Source: Erinaceus europaeus (Eukaryota > Chordata > Mammalia > Eulipotyphla > Erinaceidae). Taken from it: a stretch of 64,000 nt of DNA. The stretch is from contig NC_080171.1 of assembly GCF_950295315.1 (NCBI RefSeq), positions 90,517,016 through 90,581,015 of the forward strand. The letters are read 5' to 3'. This document shows positions 33,252-42,774 of the stretch, piece by piece; positions within the stretch are counted from its first letter, which is position 1, and each line of letters opens with the position of its first letter. The translations under genes and the position numbers were made by a program. Below the pieces are notes generated by a model that ran no database searches, was not told the origin of the DNA, and saw only the letters and a program-made list of their open reading frames with translations.

Positions 33252-34172
33252 CTAGCCTTTGCCCTTCTTCCGTAGCCAGTCAACAGCGTCAGGTTGAGCC
33301 TGATGTAAAGTTTCGAGACCTCCTTTGAATCTGGAGAGGTGGCAGTCATTGACTATGTGGGTCATAGTCTGTCTGTAGCCGCAGGGGCAGTTCGGGTCAT
33401 CTCTGGCTCCCCAGCGATGGAACATAGCGGCGCACCAGCCATGGCCTGTTCGATAGCGATTGAGGAGGGCCCAATCATAACATGCTAGGTCAAAGCCGGG
33501 TTGACGCTTACAGGGTTCTGCGATGAGGTGTTTGTTCCTTACCTCAGCTGACTGCCAACTCTGTCTCCAAGAGACTGGAACAGAGAAGTTCAGTGTAGGC
33601 ATAGGGGACCAGATTGGGTGACGAGACGTTAAGCGTTGGACAGGGTGGGCGAAGACATCCGAGTATATTGGCAGGTCCGGTTGAGCGTAGACGTGGGAAA
33701 TGAACTTAGATGATGCCGCATCCCGATGAATATCTGGCTGGGCGATGTTACTAAGAACTGGCAGCCATGGAACCGGGGTGGAACGGATGGTTCCAGAAAT
33801 TATCCTCATGGAGGAATATAATTTGGAATCGACCAAGTGGACATGGGGGCTACGGAACCATACTGGGGCACAGTATTCTGCAGTGGAATAGCATAATGCC
33901 AGAGATGATGATCGTAGTGTGGAAGGGCTCGCACCCCACGAGGAGCTGGCCAGTCTTGCAATGATGTTATTCCTCGCACCCACCTTTGCCGCAGTTTTTA
34001 TGAGATGTTCGTGAAATGACAGAGTGCGATCGAGAGTAACGCCAAGATAGACTGGCTAGGCTTCATGCCGGATTCTCGTATCGCCAAGCTGCACATTAAG
34101 CTCACGTGAGGCCGAGGCATGGTGTAGATGGAAAACAGATGATACCGTTTTTTGCAGTGCTAGGGATTAGTC
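33252..34172 (-). pseudogene. C-terminal RT/thumb and knuckle region of a Jockey/CR1-like LINE ORF2
   Basis: From the 5' side: KTVSSVFHLHHASA, then QLGDTRIRHEA with an in-frame TAG near 34,055, then PVYLGVTLDRTLSFHEHL. The frame is then open for 243 codons: ARNNIIARLASSSWGA, LALCYSTAEYCAPVW, SSMRIISGTIRSTPVPWLPV, NRYRTGHGWCAAMFHRWG, and CPCGYRQTMTHIVNDCHL (a C-x-C-x8-H-x4-C knuckle), ending AVDWLRKKGKG. The 'YLGVTLDRTLSF' and 'STAEYCAPVW' blocks lie after the catalytic palm of non-LTR RTs; the palm and endonuclease are missing. One extra A near 34,150 and the TAG are the only breaks seen. The copy is too truncated to be functional. Confidence 0.85.
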
Positions 34173-34232
34173 ACGAAAGACATGTGTCTGATATCTGATT
34201 ACTGTAAAAAATGGCGACTAATCCCTAGCACT
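34156..34232 (+). mobile_element. inverted 5' segment of the non-L1 LINE
   Basis: On the plus strand 34,173-34,232 reads TKDMCLISDYCKKWRLIPST, the expected polyprotein segment just upstream of KTVSSVF on the minus strand. The 17-bp 'gactaatccctagcact' is present in both orientations (34,216-34,232 plus; 34,156-34,172 minus). The outer end stops exactly at the target duplication. This is the geometry of twin priming with a short overlap. Confidence 0.82.
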
Positions 34233-34240
34233 CTGTTAAT
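34233..34240 (+). repeat. target-site duplication of the non-L1 LINE, right copy
   Basis: Exact repeat of 33,237-33,244. Confidence 0.8.
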
Positions 34241-34674
34241 GATTATGGACTTCATCCTTAGAGCACTTATAGCTGTTAAACTGGAGGATGATATAGTCTG
34301 CATTTGCCTTTCAGAATTTCTACCTAACAGGGTCCTATTCCAGTATTAAACATAGGCTCCTCTTCCCTACCCAAAGTCCCTAAAGCACTTATTTTCACAA
34401 TACACTATCACATTCCATTCCATGGAGGGTTTTTTAAATTTTTTGCTCACAGCAACCTGATTAGCTAAAATACCTTGTATATAGTGACATTTTATCACTA
34501 AACTATAAGCTAAATAAAGCCAAGCACTGCATCTCTTTAACTTAACATGATATTCTAGGACTGATAATTTTTATGATATGAAATATTCTTAAGAATAGAA
34601 ACTACTGATTCTTTAATTTAGAAAATAGCCAAGTGATATTAGCCAAGACACCTGTGCAATTAACAGAATACCTT
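34241..34674. other. low-copy AT-rich DNA, no gene seen
   Basis: Right flank of the insertion; nothing recognised. Confidence 0.5.
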
Positions 34675-35100
34675 GAGGGAGGCTGGATGGCAGCACACTT
34701 GATAGAGCATCCATGTTTTAATGCTTAAGAACTCAAGTTCAAGCACCCAGACTCCACCTGCAGAGGAGAAGCTTTAAGAGTAGTGAATCACTCTCTCTCT
34801 TTTCCTGTTTCCACTTATCTATTGACTTATGTCTCTTTCTACCCAATAAGTAAATAAAATGTCTTATTTTAAAATGACCTCAAGGGGCTAGGGGGTGGCA
34901 CAGCTGGTTGAGTGCACATGGTACAATGTATGAGAACCCAGGTTCAAGCCCCTGGTCCCCACCTGTAGCGGGAAAGCTTTGCAAGTTGTGACGCAGTGTT
35001 GCAGTTGTCTCTCTCTTCCTCTCAATCACCCCTTCCCTTTAGATTTCTGGATGTCTCTAATAAATAAGTAAATATAATAGAAATAATAAAAAATATATAA
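34675..35100 (+). mobile_element. two old SINE copies in tandem
   Basis: 34,675-34,875: 'ggctggatggcagcacact', 'actcaagttcaagcacc', 'ccacctgcagaggagaagc'. 34,884-35,100: 'ggggctagggggtggcaca', 'cccaggttcaagcccctgg' and the tail 'aataaataagtaaatata'. Both are diverged from the main young SINE consensus. Confidence 0.75.
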
Positions 35101-36054
35101 AAATGACCTTGAAATATTTGTGAAAGGAGAAATTTGATTTGCATGAATACTTTCCAGTGATTAGGCAATCTGCAATTCTATCATCTCATATTTAAATTCT
35201 TCACTTTTGATTCTGCATCTCATGTTTTATATTATATTACTACCATGTAATACAATACCTTATTCATCCCTTATGCTTTTAGAAGTTGAAGAACTGAATT
35301 CTGACTTTACTGTTTTCTCTGTATTACCAGCAGTAATTTACTTTCTATATTCAATTCAGGAGGCTGAGATTAGTAGTTAAAAGTAATCAGTGCATTTTGT
35401 AAAGCAGGTTACTATCCCTGATATGGGTAAGCTTCTTCAACTCACTGAAGATTGAATGGGAAAAGACTATTTCCCCTCCCTTGATTATGAAAGATTCCTT
35501 CTGCCTGATAGACTTTAAGTTGAAATTTTCTTTTCCTTTTTCTTTTTTCTTTTCCTTTTCCTCTTTCAGGCTGCATCTGAAATATCAACCCTTCTCTCTG
35601 GAACTATATTACTGCATCATGGCTTTCCTGCTTGATATCTGCCAATCATGTTGCCAGGGGAGTTGAACCCTAAGTTCTTGCTTACATCTCAGATGTAAGA
35701 ATTTTAGGACACAAATTCCCTCAGCAGTAAGAACAGGAATTTACCAGGTAAACAGAGGAGGGAGGTCAGGTGGTGGTGGTGGTGGTAAAGAGTGGAATTA
35801 AAACTATACCTCTGAAGGGTCAGGAGCAGGAAATTGGGAAAGAATGGGCTCTGCACTGAAGTCTGGAGTCTTTCCAGTTTTGATGGGTTTTCCTTTCTCC
35901 CTTGTTTATGAATGATTGATTCAAACCTGTGCAGACTATGTTGCTTGTGACTTACTATTCTGGTTCAGGTGAAGCTGAGTAAGCACTACTAGCAGCTTTC
36001 AGTAGGTCATTCATTATTGGCCTCCCAGTTGATTTTTATGTATGTATGTATGTA
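35101..36054. other. low-copy DNA, no gene seen
   Basis: A GGT repeat at 35,769-35,790 and a TATG repeat near 36,040. The 61-codon open frame at 35,481 has no recognisable domain. Confidence 0.45.
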
Positions 36055-36305
36055 TGTGTGTATTTATTTATTTATTTATTGGTCTTCACAGAGGGTTTCA
36101 CTAGGGCTTTACTACTCTGAGATGGATTTTTCAGATAGAGACAGAAAGACTGATGGGGTGGGGGGAGAGGGAAAGAGATAGAAAGAAAAAGAGAGATATT
36201 ACGGCACCAAAGTTTCCTCCAATTTAGTAGGCCCCAGATTCAAACCTGGGTCCCACATATGGCAAAGCAGTGCTCTATCCAAGTGAGCTATTTTTCTGCC
36301 CCCCC
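36055..36305 (-). mobile_element. old SINE
   Basis: 'tatttatttatttattggt', 'agagacagaaagactgatg', and the tRNA-like part 'ccagattcaaacctgggtc' with 'aagcagtgctctatccaag'. Confidence 0.6.
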
Positions 36306-37174
36306 ACCAGGTGACTTTCATATCAACTGGGTGCCCTTCATCTTAGCCCCATTGCTGCTAGAGATTTCCCTCAATCCAGCGATTATTTACACCATTATTT
36401 GCTAAGACAATACATCACCTTCTCCCATTCCTAGAGCAGGTATGTCTTTGGCAGGGATGAATACCAGCCTCTTTCACTGGCTACCGTCCCCACACACCGT
36501 CATCAGTATTGAAGACTCGGAGTAGCAGAAGACTCGTGTAATTTCTTGTTTTTCTTCAGGATTTTTCCCTTAACCTCAGAGGTTAGTTTGGTCTTTTTGT
36601 ATTTGATGTCCATATCACCCTTCTGATTGTATGTCCTGCTGACATCAGACTCCATCAAGAAGCATATAAGGAACAGCCCTAAATAGACCTTGGAACTAGT
36701 TCTCAGAATTACATAAGGTAAAGTCCAAAATATTCTGTTTCCCTTAATGTTAACTGATAATATTCTTCAATACCCACTCCCACCAATACATGAAGGCCAG
36801 TATCTGGAATGTGGTATAGGGAATCACCTTGCATGCTTTGATTTATTGTTCTTGCACCATTTTGTTTACAAATCATTTTTTTAAATTTGTGACTAAGAAT
36901 GGCTTACAAGATCATAAGATTACAAGATATAGTTCTACACTGCACCATTCACCAATTTTGGGTTTTGCACCACTTTGTAATCGACATCTTGTACTCCCTA
37001 GTGGCAATGATGTTTTGTTGTCTTGCTCTTTAAATATATTACCTTGGTGGTCTCCATATTTTAGCATCTGTTGTTCTTTCTGCCTAAAATATTGTTTATT
37101 TTGTTAACTTCTGTAATCTTTAGGCTTCAAATAACCATTACACTCCAAAGTCCTTCAAAGTATCTGAGAAACTA
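36306..37174. other. low-copy DNA, no gene seen
   Basis: The 92-codon open frame at 36,829-37,107 has no recognisable motif. Confidence 0.4.
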
Positions 37175-37214
37175 GAGAATGACCTCTTTTTTTTCTTTTT
37201 ACTATGTTTTCTTT

Positions 37215-37420
37215 TAATACTTGGTAGATTTCATTTGTGAAGCCACTCTTTGTGCTGGACATTTATTTCTTGATAGGTTTTTGTGTGTGTATGGTGTGAT
37301 ATACACTTTTGATAATTTTATACATCAATATCTATTTGTTTTGTTGAAAATATCTTCCTTTGTTCATTGCATTTCTTTGGCACTTTTGCTAAAATTTGGT
37401 GACATCAAATGTGTGTGTGT
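37215..37420 (-). mobile_element. ancient L1 ORF2 fragments
   Basis: 'ttggtagatttcatttgtga' with 'gaagccactctttgtgctgg' matches the antisense of the L1 PGPDGFT segment. 'gaaaatatcttcctttgttc' with 'ggcacttttgctaaaatttg' matches the antisense of a later ORF2 segment. The part between is deleted. Much more diverged than the young L1s. Confidence 0.55.
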
Positions 37421-37436
37421 CTGTGTGTGTGTGTGT
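37410..37436. repeat. (GT)n microsatellite
   Basis: Short GT run with one interruption. Confidence 0.9.
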
Positions 37437-37553
37437 AATATATTCCCTAAGTATAGGTTAAGTACAAAATGTCTTCATTAGTGTAAATTATATTTAATCA
37501 TAGAATCAGAAAATTATGTTCCTCCATATCTGTTCTTTTTAAAAATTGGATTA

Positions 37554-37687
37554 AAGGGGGCCGGGCGGTAGCAGAGTGGGTTAAGCACACATGGCGCAAA
37601 GCACAAGGACCAGAATCAGGATCCGAGTTCGAGCCCCGGCTTCCCTCCTATGTGTGTGGGGGGTCACTTTACAAGCGGTGAAACAGG
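37554..37687 (+). mobile_element. SINE 5' half
   Basis: Well-preserved head ('ggggccgggcggtagcag', 'gagttcgagccccggct') that stops abruptly after 'gcggtgaaacaggg', exactly at the right copy of the 15-bp duplication. Confidence 0.85.
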
Positions 37688-37819
37688 GAGAATGACCTCT
37701 TTATAGCACACTATAGTAAATACCCCTCACCATTGTAGTTATTTATGTAAGCATTTCTATAATTTAAATATTTATCTTCTTTAAAGCAACATATTTATTG
37801 CTTTTTAGTATACTTTTAT

Positions 37820-38108
37820 TTTTTTTAATTGGCACTAGGTTATTGCTGGGGCTCAGTGTCTGTATAATTGATCCACCATTTGTGGCAGCCATTTTTTCCC
37901 CTTTTTTCTTCTTCTTTCTTATATTTGATAGGACAGAGACAAATTGAGAAGGGAGGGGGGATAGGGAGAGAAATGGAGAGGCACCTGCTGTATTTCTTCA
38001 CTAATTGTGAAGCCTCTTCCCTGCAGCTAGGGTCTGGGGGCTTTAACTTGGATCTTTGTGCATCGTAATGTATGAGTTCAATTCGGCGGACCATTGCCTG
38101 ATTCTCTT
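37820..38108 (-). mobile_element. SINE, long form, degenerate
   Basis: Module 'taggttattgctggggctca', a T-rich stretch, 'gacagagacaaattgagaa' and head traces to 'cattgcctgattctc'. Confidence 0.75.
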
Positions 38109-38532
38109 GCTGTTGTTTTTACACTGCATGCTGTACAGCTCTTCATATTAAACCACCAGAGCTTGGAACAACTGTGGGTATCTGTGGTATCCCTAATAAA
38201 GGTCTTCTGGAAAAACCAAAAACACAACCTTCAAATATTTGTGGTAAGTTTTATTTATCCTTCCTTCCCTACTGTGAATACTTCATAGGCTCAATGGTTA
38301 TTTTATTTGTTAGAAATTTTATGACAAAAGGTAGACCTTTACCTCTATTAACTTAGCCTTCCAATGAGTTAAACTGGAATTTAGTTCAAACTCACAAGTG
38401 TATTGGCTGCATGTACTGAAGTGATGTCATCAGGGATATTATATGCATAGTGCTTTTTTTTAGTGGTTTAAATTCATCTTCAGGTGGAACAAATGCAGGA
38501 AATATGACCTTGGCTGTATTAAAAATGATTTT
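38109..38532. other. low-copy DNA
   Basis: Nothing recognised. Confidence 0.4.
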
Positions 38533-38745
38533 AGGGGGGCAGGCAGTGGTGCACTCAGTTAAGCACACATAGGTTAACACTTTCTTCAAGGATCTGGTAC
38601 TTTCCACTCACAGGAAAGGCAGTTCATGAACTGGAAGCAGGTCTGAAGGTGTCTATCCTTGTCTCTCCCTCTGTATCTTCCCTCCACTCTCAATTTCTCT
38701 GTCCTGTTAAATAAAAATAAAGTAGAAAAAATGTAAAAAAAAAAT
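38533..38745 (+). mobile_element. SINE, internally rearranged
   Basis: Head 'ggggggcaggcagtggtgca' and body 'gaagcaggtctgaaggtgtc', with the B-box-like part lost. Confidence 0.72.
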
Positions 38746-38796
38746 GGATTTATAGTGCCCACACAGCCCCAGTGATTAAATCATCCTGGTGGCAAT

Positions 38797-38822
38797 AACT
38801 GCTACTACTACTACTACTACTT
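38797..38822. repeat. (CTA)n/(TTA)n short repeat
   Basis: 'tactactactactactac' followed by 'ttattattatta'. Confidence 0.85.
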
Positions 38823-38879
38823 ATTATTATTATTTGAATTGTTGATAAAAGTTCACATAATTATATTTCTTCTCTTCTT

Positions 38880-39144
38880 TTTAATTGTTTTTTTATTTTT
38901 TATATTTATTTATTTTACCTTTTGTTGCCCTTGTCATTATTGTTGTTATTATTATTGTTGTTATTGATGTCATTGTTGTTGGATAGGACGGGGGAGAGAA
39001 AGACAGACAGCTGCAGACCTGCTTCACCGCTTGTGAAGTGACTCCCTGGAGGTGGGGAGCTGGGGGCTCGAACCAGGATCTTTATGCCTGTCCTTGCGCA
39101 TTGCACGATGTGTGCTTAACCAGCTGCACTACCGCCCGACTCCC
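38880..39144 (-). mobile_element. SINE, short form
   Basis: 'tattttaccttttgttgccc', 'tggataggacgggggagag', 'gggggctcgaaccaggatc' and 'taaccagctgcactaccgc'. Confidence 0.87.
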
Positions 39145-39844
39145 TAATTGTGTTTTGAGAAGAAATCCTGGTTTTCATATAGTATAAGGACTGTTTTGAC
39201 TTTTTTTTTTTTTTTTTTTACAGAGAGAGTGCCACTGGGAGGGGTAAGATTAAATACAGAACTTAGTTTCAAATATTTTGAAAGATGAAAGAATTGTATA
39301 ACCTTTTCAATGTGTCTTCTATTTATGTTTTTCCCTCACCTATATTTTTTATACTTATGCTTCATGGGATTTCTTTGAAGAAAAAAAAAAAAAGAAAGGA
39401 AGCAATTGCCTTCTAGATGGTAACCATTAGGGAGTTTGAAAAAAGAACTCCAGATGGTAAATATATATAAGAAATCTCATCTCAGTGAAAAAAATAAATC
39501 CCTCAAATAGAGATATGTAATAAAACATCTAATTCATACCAACTATACTGGTCAGATTGCTGCAATATTATAATGCCAGATGACTCTTTTAACACCATGG
39601 ATAACAGCTGGCCTTCCATCAGGAATGTCTAAAAATGAGTGAAACTCTATTTTTTTCCAGTAGGAATTTGGCTTAGTGTTTAAAGTCTGTTGCATGACAT
39701 ATTCCTATATGTCAGTAATTGATTTTTAATAATACAATTTAATGTATGTCATTGAATTAGCTCTCCAGAAGACTGCTGCATTGTTCCATGATACATCCAA
39801 ATACTGTAAAAGCAACTTCAAGGGTTATTAAATTAATATATTAA
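39145..39844. other. low-copy AT-rich DNA, no gene seen
   Basis: T run at 39,201-39,219. Nothing else recognised. Confidence 0.4.
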
Positions 39845-40052
39845 AATAATTTTTATTTTATTTCTTTATTTATTAGTAAATAGTCAGAAATTGAGGGGGG
39901 AAGGTGAGATAGAGAAAGGGAAAGAGAAACACCTGCAGCCCTGCTTTATCACTCCTGAAACTTTTCGCTGCAGGTGGGAAGCAGGAACTTGAACCCAAGT
40001 CTTTGAGCATTGTAATGTGAGCGCTTAACCAGGTACGGCACTGCCTGGCCCC
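39845..40052 (-). mobile_element. old SINE
   Basis: 'gaaacacctgcagccctgct', 'ggaacttgaacccaagtct', 'gagcgcttaaccaggtacgg'. Confidence 0.72.
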
Positions 40053-40074
40053 CAAATAATTTTCTTTAAAAAAA

Positions 40075-40350
40075 AATTTATATATATATTTTTTTATTTT
40101 CCCTTTTGTTGCCCTTGTTTTTATTTTTTTATTGTTGTTGTAGTTATTGTTTTTATGATGTTGTCGTTGTTAGATAGGACAGAGAGAAATGGAGACAGTA
40201 AGGGAAGACAGAGAGAGGGAGGGAAAGACACCTGCAGTCCAGCTTCACCGCCTGTGAAGCGACTCCCTTGAAGGTAGGCAGCCAGGGGCTCAAACAGGGA
40301 TCCTTAAGCCGGTCCTTTCACTTGGCACCACATACGCTTAACCCGCTGAG
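40075..40350 (-). mobile_element. SINE, short form
   Basis: 'ttttcccttttgttgccctt' to 'catacgcttaacccgctgag', inserted beside the previous SINE. Confidence 0.87.
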
Positions 40351-40374
40351 CTCAAAATAATTTTCTGTATCAAC

Positions 40375-40580
40375 AGCATTGTTCTCCTGGATAGTGCAAC
40401 TTCTTTATTGTAGACATATTCCAGTCTGGAGTCTGCTCTCCTGTCTCTCTAAATAAGGCTTTGGTGTTGCAGTATCTTCCCCTCTCTCCCTCTTCATTCC
40501 TCTGTCCTTGTCTGAGAAAAAAAAAAAAGTTGATTTGGAGCAGTGAAACCCTGGCTATAACAACAACAAAAACAATATAT
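40375..40580 (+). mobile_element. degenerate older SINE
   Basis: 'tcctggatagtgcaacttc', 'ctctctccctcttcattcc', then 'cttgtctgagaaaaaaa'. The head is hard to recognise. Confidence 0.4.
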
Positions 40581-40727
40581 TTGCCCCAGTCCTGGAACCT
40601 CTTTAGTTTTTCTTTCCCGGTCATAATATACCATTATTAATCCTCAAATTATCTAACTATTTTGGACTGTATTTTTATCTCTTAATCCATATTCTTCCCC
40701 AAAGCATGTTTGCTTTTCCTCATTTTT

Positions 40728-41005
40728 AAAAAAAATTTATATTTATATTCCCTTTTGTTGCCCTTGTTTTATTGTTGTAGTTATTATTGTTGTTATTGAT
40801 GTCGTCGTTGGATAGGACAAAGAGAAATCGAAAGAGGAGGGGAAGACAGAGAAGGGGAGAGAAAGACACCTGCAGACTTGCTTCATTGCTTGTGAAGTGA
40901 CTCCCCTGCAGGTGGAGAGCCAAGGGCTTGAACTGGGACCCTTGTGCCCGTCCTTGTGCTTTGAGCCACCTGCGCTTAACCCGCTGCACTACTGCCTGAC
41001 TCCCT
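40728..41005 (-). mobile_element. SINE, short form
   Basis: 'atattcccttttgttgccct' to 'cacctgcgcttaacccgctg', complete. Confidence 0.9.
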
Positions 41006-41317
41006 GTTTTTTTGACCCCACTTACTCTTTTCTCTAGAAATCTTTCCCAGTTTCAAGGGTTCCATCATCATGCATATATTGACAACTGTAAAACTTCCTG
41101 TCTGTTCATGAGCAGCCTTCTAAATGCCATCATTATATCTCCAACAGTCTGCTAAACCCTTTTAACTGAATGTAGTTGATAATACAAAATAAAATTTACC
41201 ATATTCCCTTGTGAACCCTCCATATATTTCTCTACTTTTCAACATATGTTTCAACTATCCTTTTATTCTTTAATATGTTTCTTTTAATGCCTGAATTTTT
41301 TTTCTTTACAGTGATCT

Positions 41318-41460
41318 CTTTGGGATGGTGAAATAACTCACTTAGATAATGTACTGCTTTGCCATGTGTGCGACCCAGATTTGAGACCAGCCTCTACACC
41401 ACTGAAAGTTTGGGGCTGTGATTTCTTACATTCTCTCTGCAGTCTCTACTTAAAATAAAT
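41318..41460 (+). mobile_element. third SINE type (older)
   Basis: 'gatggtgaaataactcactt', 'gccatgtgtgcgacccag', 'tctacaccactgaaagttt' and the tail 'taaaataaataaatc'. Relatives lie at 44.67 and 48.79 kb. Confidence 0.6.
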
Positions 41461-41466
41461 AAATCA

Positions 41467-41700
41467 CGGGGCCAGGTGGTGGCGCATCTGGTTGAGTGCA
41501 CATGTTACAGTGCACAAGGACCCAGGTTCAAGCCCCCGGTCCCCACCTGCAGGGGGGAAGCTTTACAAGTGGTGAAGCAGGGATACAGGTGTCTCTCTGC
41601 CTCTCTCCCTCTCTATCTCTCCCTCCCCTCTCAATTTCTGGCTGTCTTTATCCAATAAATAAAAAAGATAATACAAAAAAATAATAAACAAATAAATAAA
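41467..41700 (+). mobile_element. SINE, older subfamily
   Basis: 'ggggccaggtggtggcgcat', 'cccaggttcaagcccccgg', 'aagctttacaagtggtgaag', and 'tttatccaataaataaaaaa'. The 'gaagctttacaagtggtgaa' variant separates it from the young 'gagtcgcttcacaagcggtg' form. Confidence 0.87.
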
Positions 41701-41879
41701 AGCTATTTATGATTTTAAGAGACTGGCAATGTGAGAGAAGTATTTTGAAAACATTTTTCTTTGCCAAGAAGGAGAAATGTATAATATATAATCTATATTA
41801 TATAACATATATGCATATAATCAGCAACTACACTTACATTTTTTAAATACTTACACCAAGAAGGACTGAAAGTAAAATA
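41701..41879. other. AT-rich DNA
   Basis: Short palindromic AT stretch at 41,775-41,815; otherwise nothing. Confidence 0.4.
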
Positions 41880-41985
41880 TACATAGAGAGAGTCAGAGCA
41901 CTACTGAGCTTTGGCATATGGTAGTACCAAGAATTGAACCTGGTATTTCTGGGTCTTCAGGCATGCAACTCCTTTGCTCTATTTC
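41880..41985 (-). mobile_element. second SINE family piece
   Basis: 'cagagcactactgagctttg' and 'aattgaacctggtatttct'. Confidence 0.5.
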
Positions 41986-42015
41986 TCTCTCTCTCTCTCT
42001 TTCTTTCTCTCTCTC

Positions 42016-42062
<47 letters not shown>
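41984..42062. repeat. (TC)n(CA)n microsatellite
   Basis: Pyrimidine TC/TTTC run followed by about 20 CA units. Confidence 0.95.
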
Positions 42063-42064
<2 letters not shown>

Positions 42065-42774
42065 GATATACACACACAAGTGCACACTCACAAAAAGGTT
42101 CCCATCTCACTGCTTCTATACTATTTCAGAACTCAACTCTGCTTATCTTTTTTGTACTTGTAGTAAATTGGCAAAGGATGCTCAAGCCAGGAAGATCTAC
42201 AAATATGAATTTTAGATTGAATTTTTAAGTACGACTGAATTCTCATGGCATCTAAGTTGTCCCGTATACATGAATACGGGAATAAACTCTCATGGACTTG
42301 TTTTGGAAATAAAATTAGTTGATGTATCAGAATGATTAGTCAAGTTTGTAGCATACGGTAGGACTTAGATATACATATTTTCTTCCCTTTCCTAGCTAAG
42401 TATGAATTTCTTTTCTCAGCTATTCTTACATTATGTAGCGTTGCCATATATTTTCATACCATTCTTTCAATAATTCTGGTATAGTCCCATTGACTCAGAA
42501 TTAACATTCAAATTTCTTAATTCAAAGCTTTCAGTTAACTGGCCCCAGTATACAGTTCCAACCTAATTTTCCACTCTGTTTCACTGAAACCAAAATAAAA
42601 ATTATCTGAAACCTCGTGTTTCCTTACATAAAATCTTATTTATGCTGTTTTTGTATATTTTCTTAACACCAGGAATGGCCTGTTGTATCTTTGTTGTAAG
42701 TACCTGCTCAAAAGTTGCTTCATTTACTTTTTCCAACCAGAACTCTTAGCTAAATATCATCTTTTTAATTTTTT
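42063..42774. other. low-copy AT-rich DNA, no gene seen
   Basis: Nothing recognised. Confidence 0.4.

Larger units (their letters stand above)
33245..34232 (-). mobile_element. 5'-truncated, 5'-inverted non-LTR retrotransposon, not L1
   Basis: A 988-bp insertion with an exact 8-bp duplication. Its minus strand holds the C-terminal part of a LINE polyprotein. The protein ends at 33,252 and only a short GAA-rich tail ('aagaagaa') separates the stop from the duplication, so the 3'UTR is essentially absent. The outer 60 bp (34,173-34,232) is the adjacent upstream coding segment in reverse orientation, a twin-priming product. CpG is frequent throughout, in sharp contrast to both flanks, so the copy is probably young. 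Motif style is Jockey/CR1/I-like as seen in arthropod, cnidarian and worm elements; the clade is not assigned. It is not L1 (different C-terminus) and does not match BovB/RTE as I know it. Confidence 0.85.
37175..37702 (-). mobile_element. 498-bp composite insertion with 15-bp target duplication
   Basis: 'gagaatgacctcttt' lies at 37,175-37,189 and 37,688-37,702. Between them, reading the minus strand: a truncated antisense SINE piece, low-copy sequence, an ancient L1 fragment and a poly(A)-like tail (T run at 37,190-37,200 on the plus strand). This looks like one retrotransposed transcript that contained these pieces. Confidence 0.55.

Noticed and set aside
33252..33983. BovB/RTE identity for the unusual LINE
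   Set aside because: The C-terminal C-x-C-G...H...C knuckle and the RTGHGxC-type segment are not features I know of BovB; they are of Jockey/CR1/I style. Not tested by alignment.
34156..34232. Inverted repeat beginning 'cagtgctag' and ending 'ctagcactctg', like a small hAT transposon or MITE
   Set aside because: Both arms encode the same polyprotein segment as the adjacent LINE, the outer end meets the LINE's target duplication, and no separate 8-bp duplication flanks the arms. A twin-priming inversion explains it fully.
33245..34232. Parasite contamination of the assembly
   Set aside because: Hedgehog-type SINEs lie on both sides (32.2 and 34.7 kb), and an exact target duplication with 5' inversion marks a genuine integration. 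It still needs read-level support.
41918..42228. His/Thr- and Ser/Leu-repeat open frames
   Set aside because: Products of CA and TC microsatellites.
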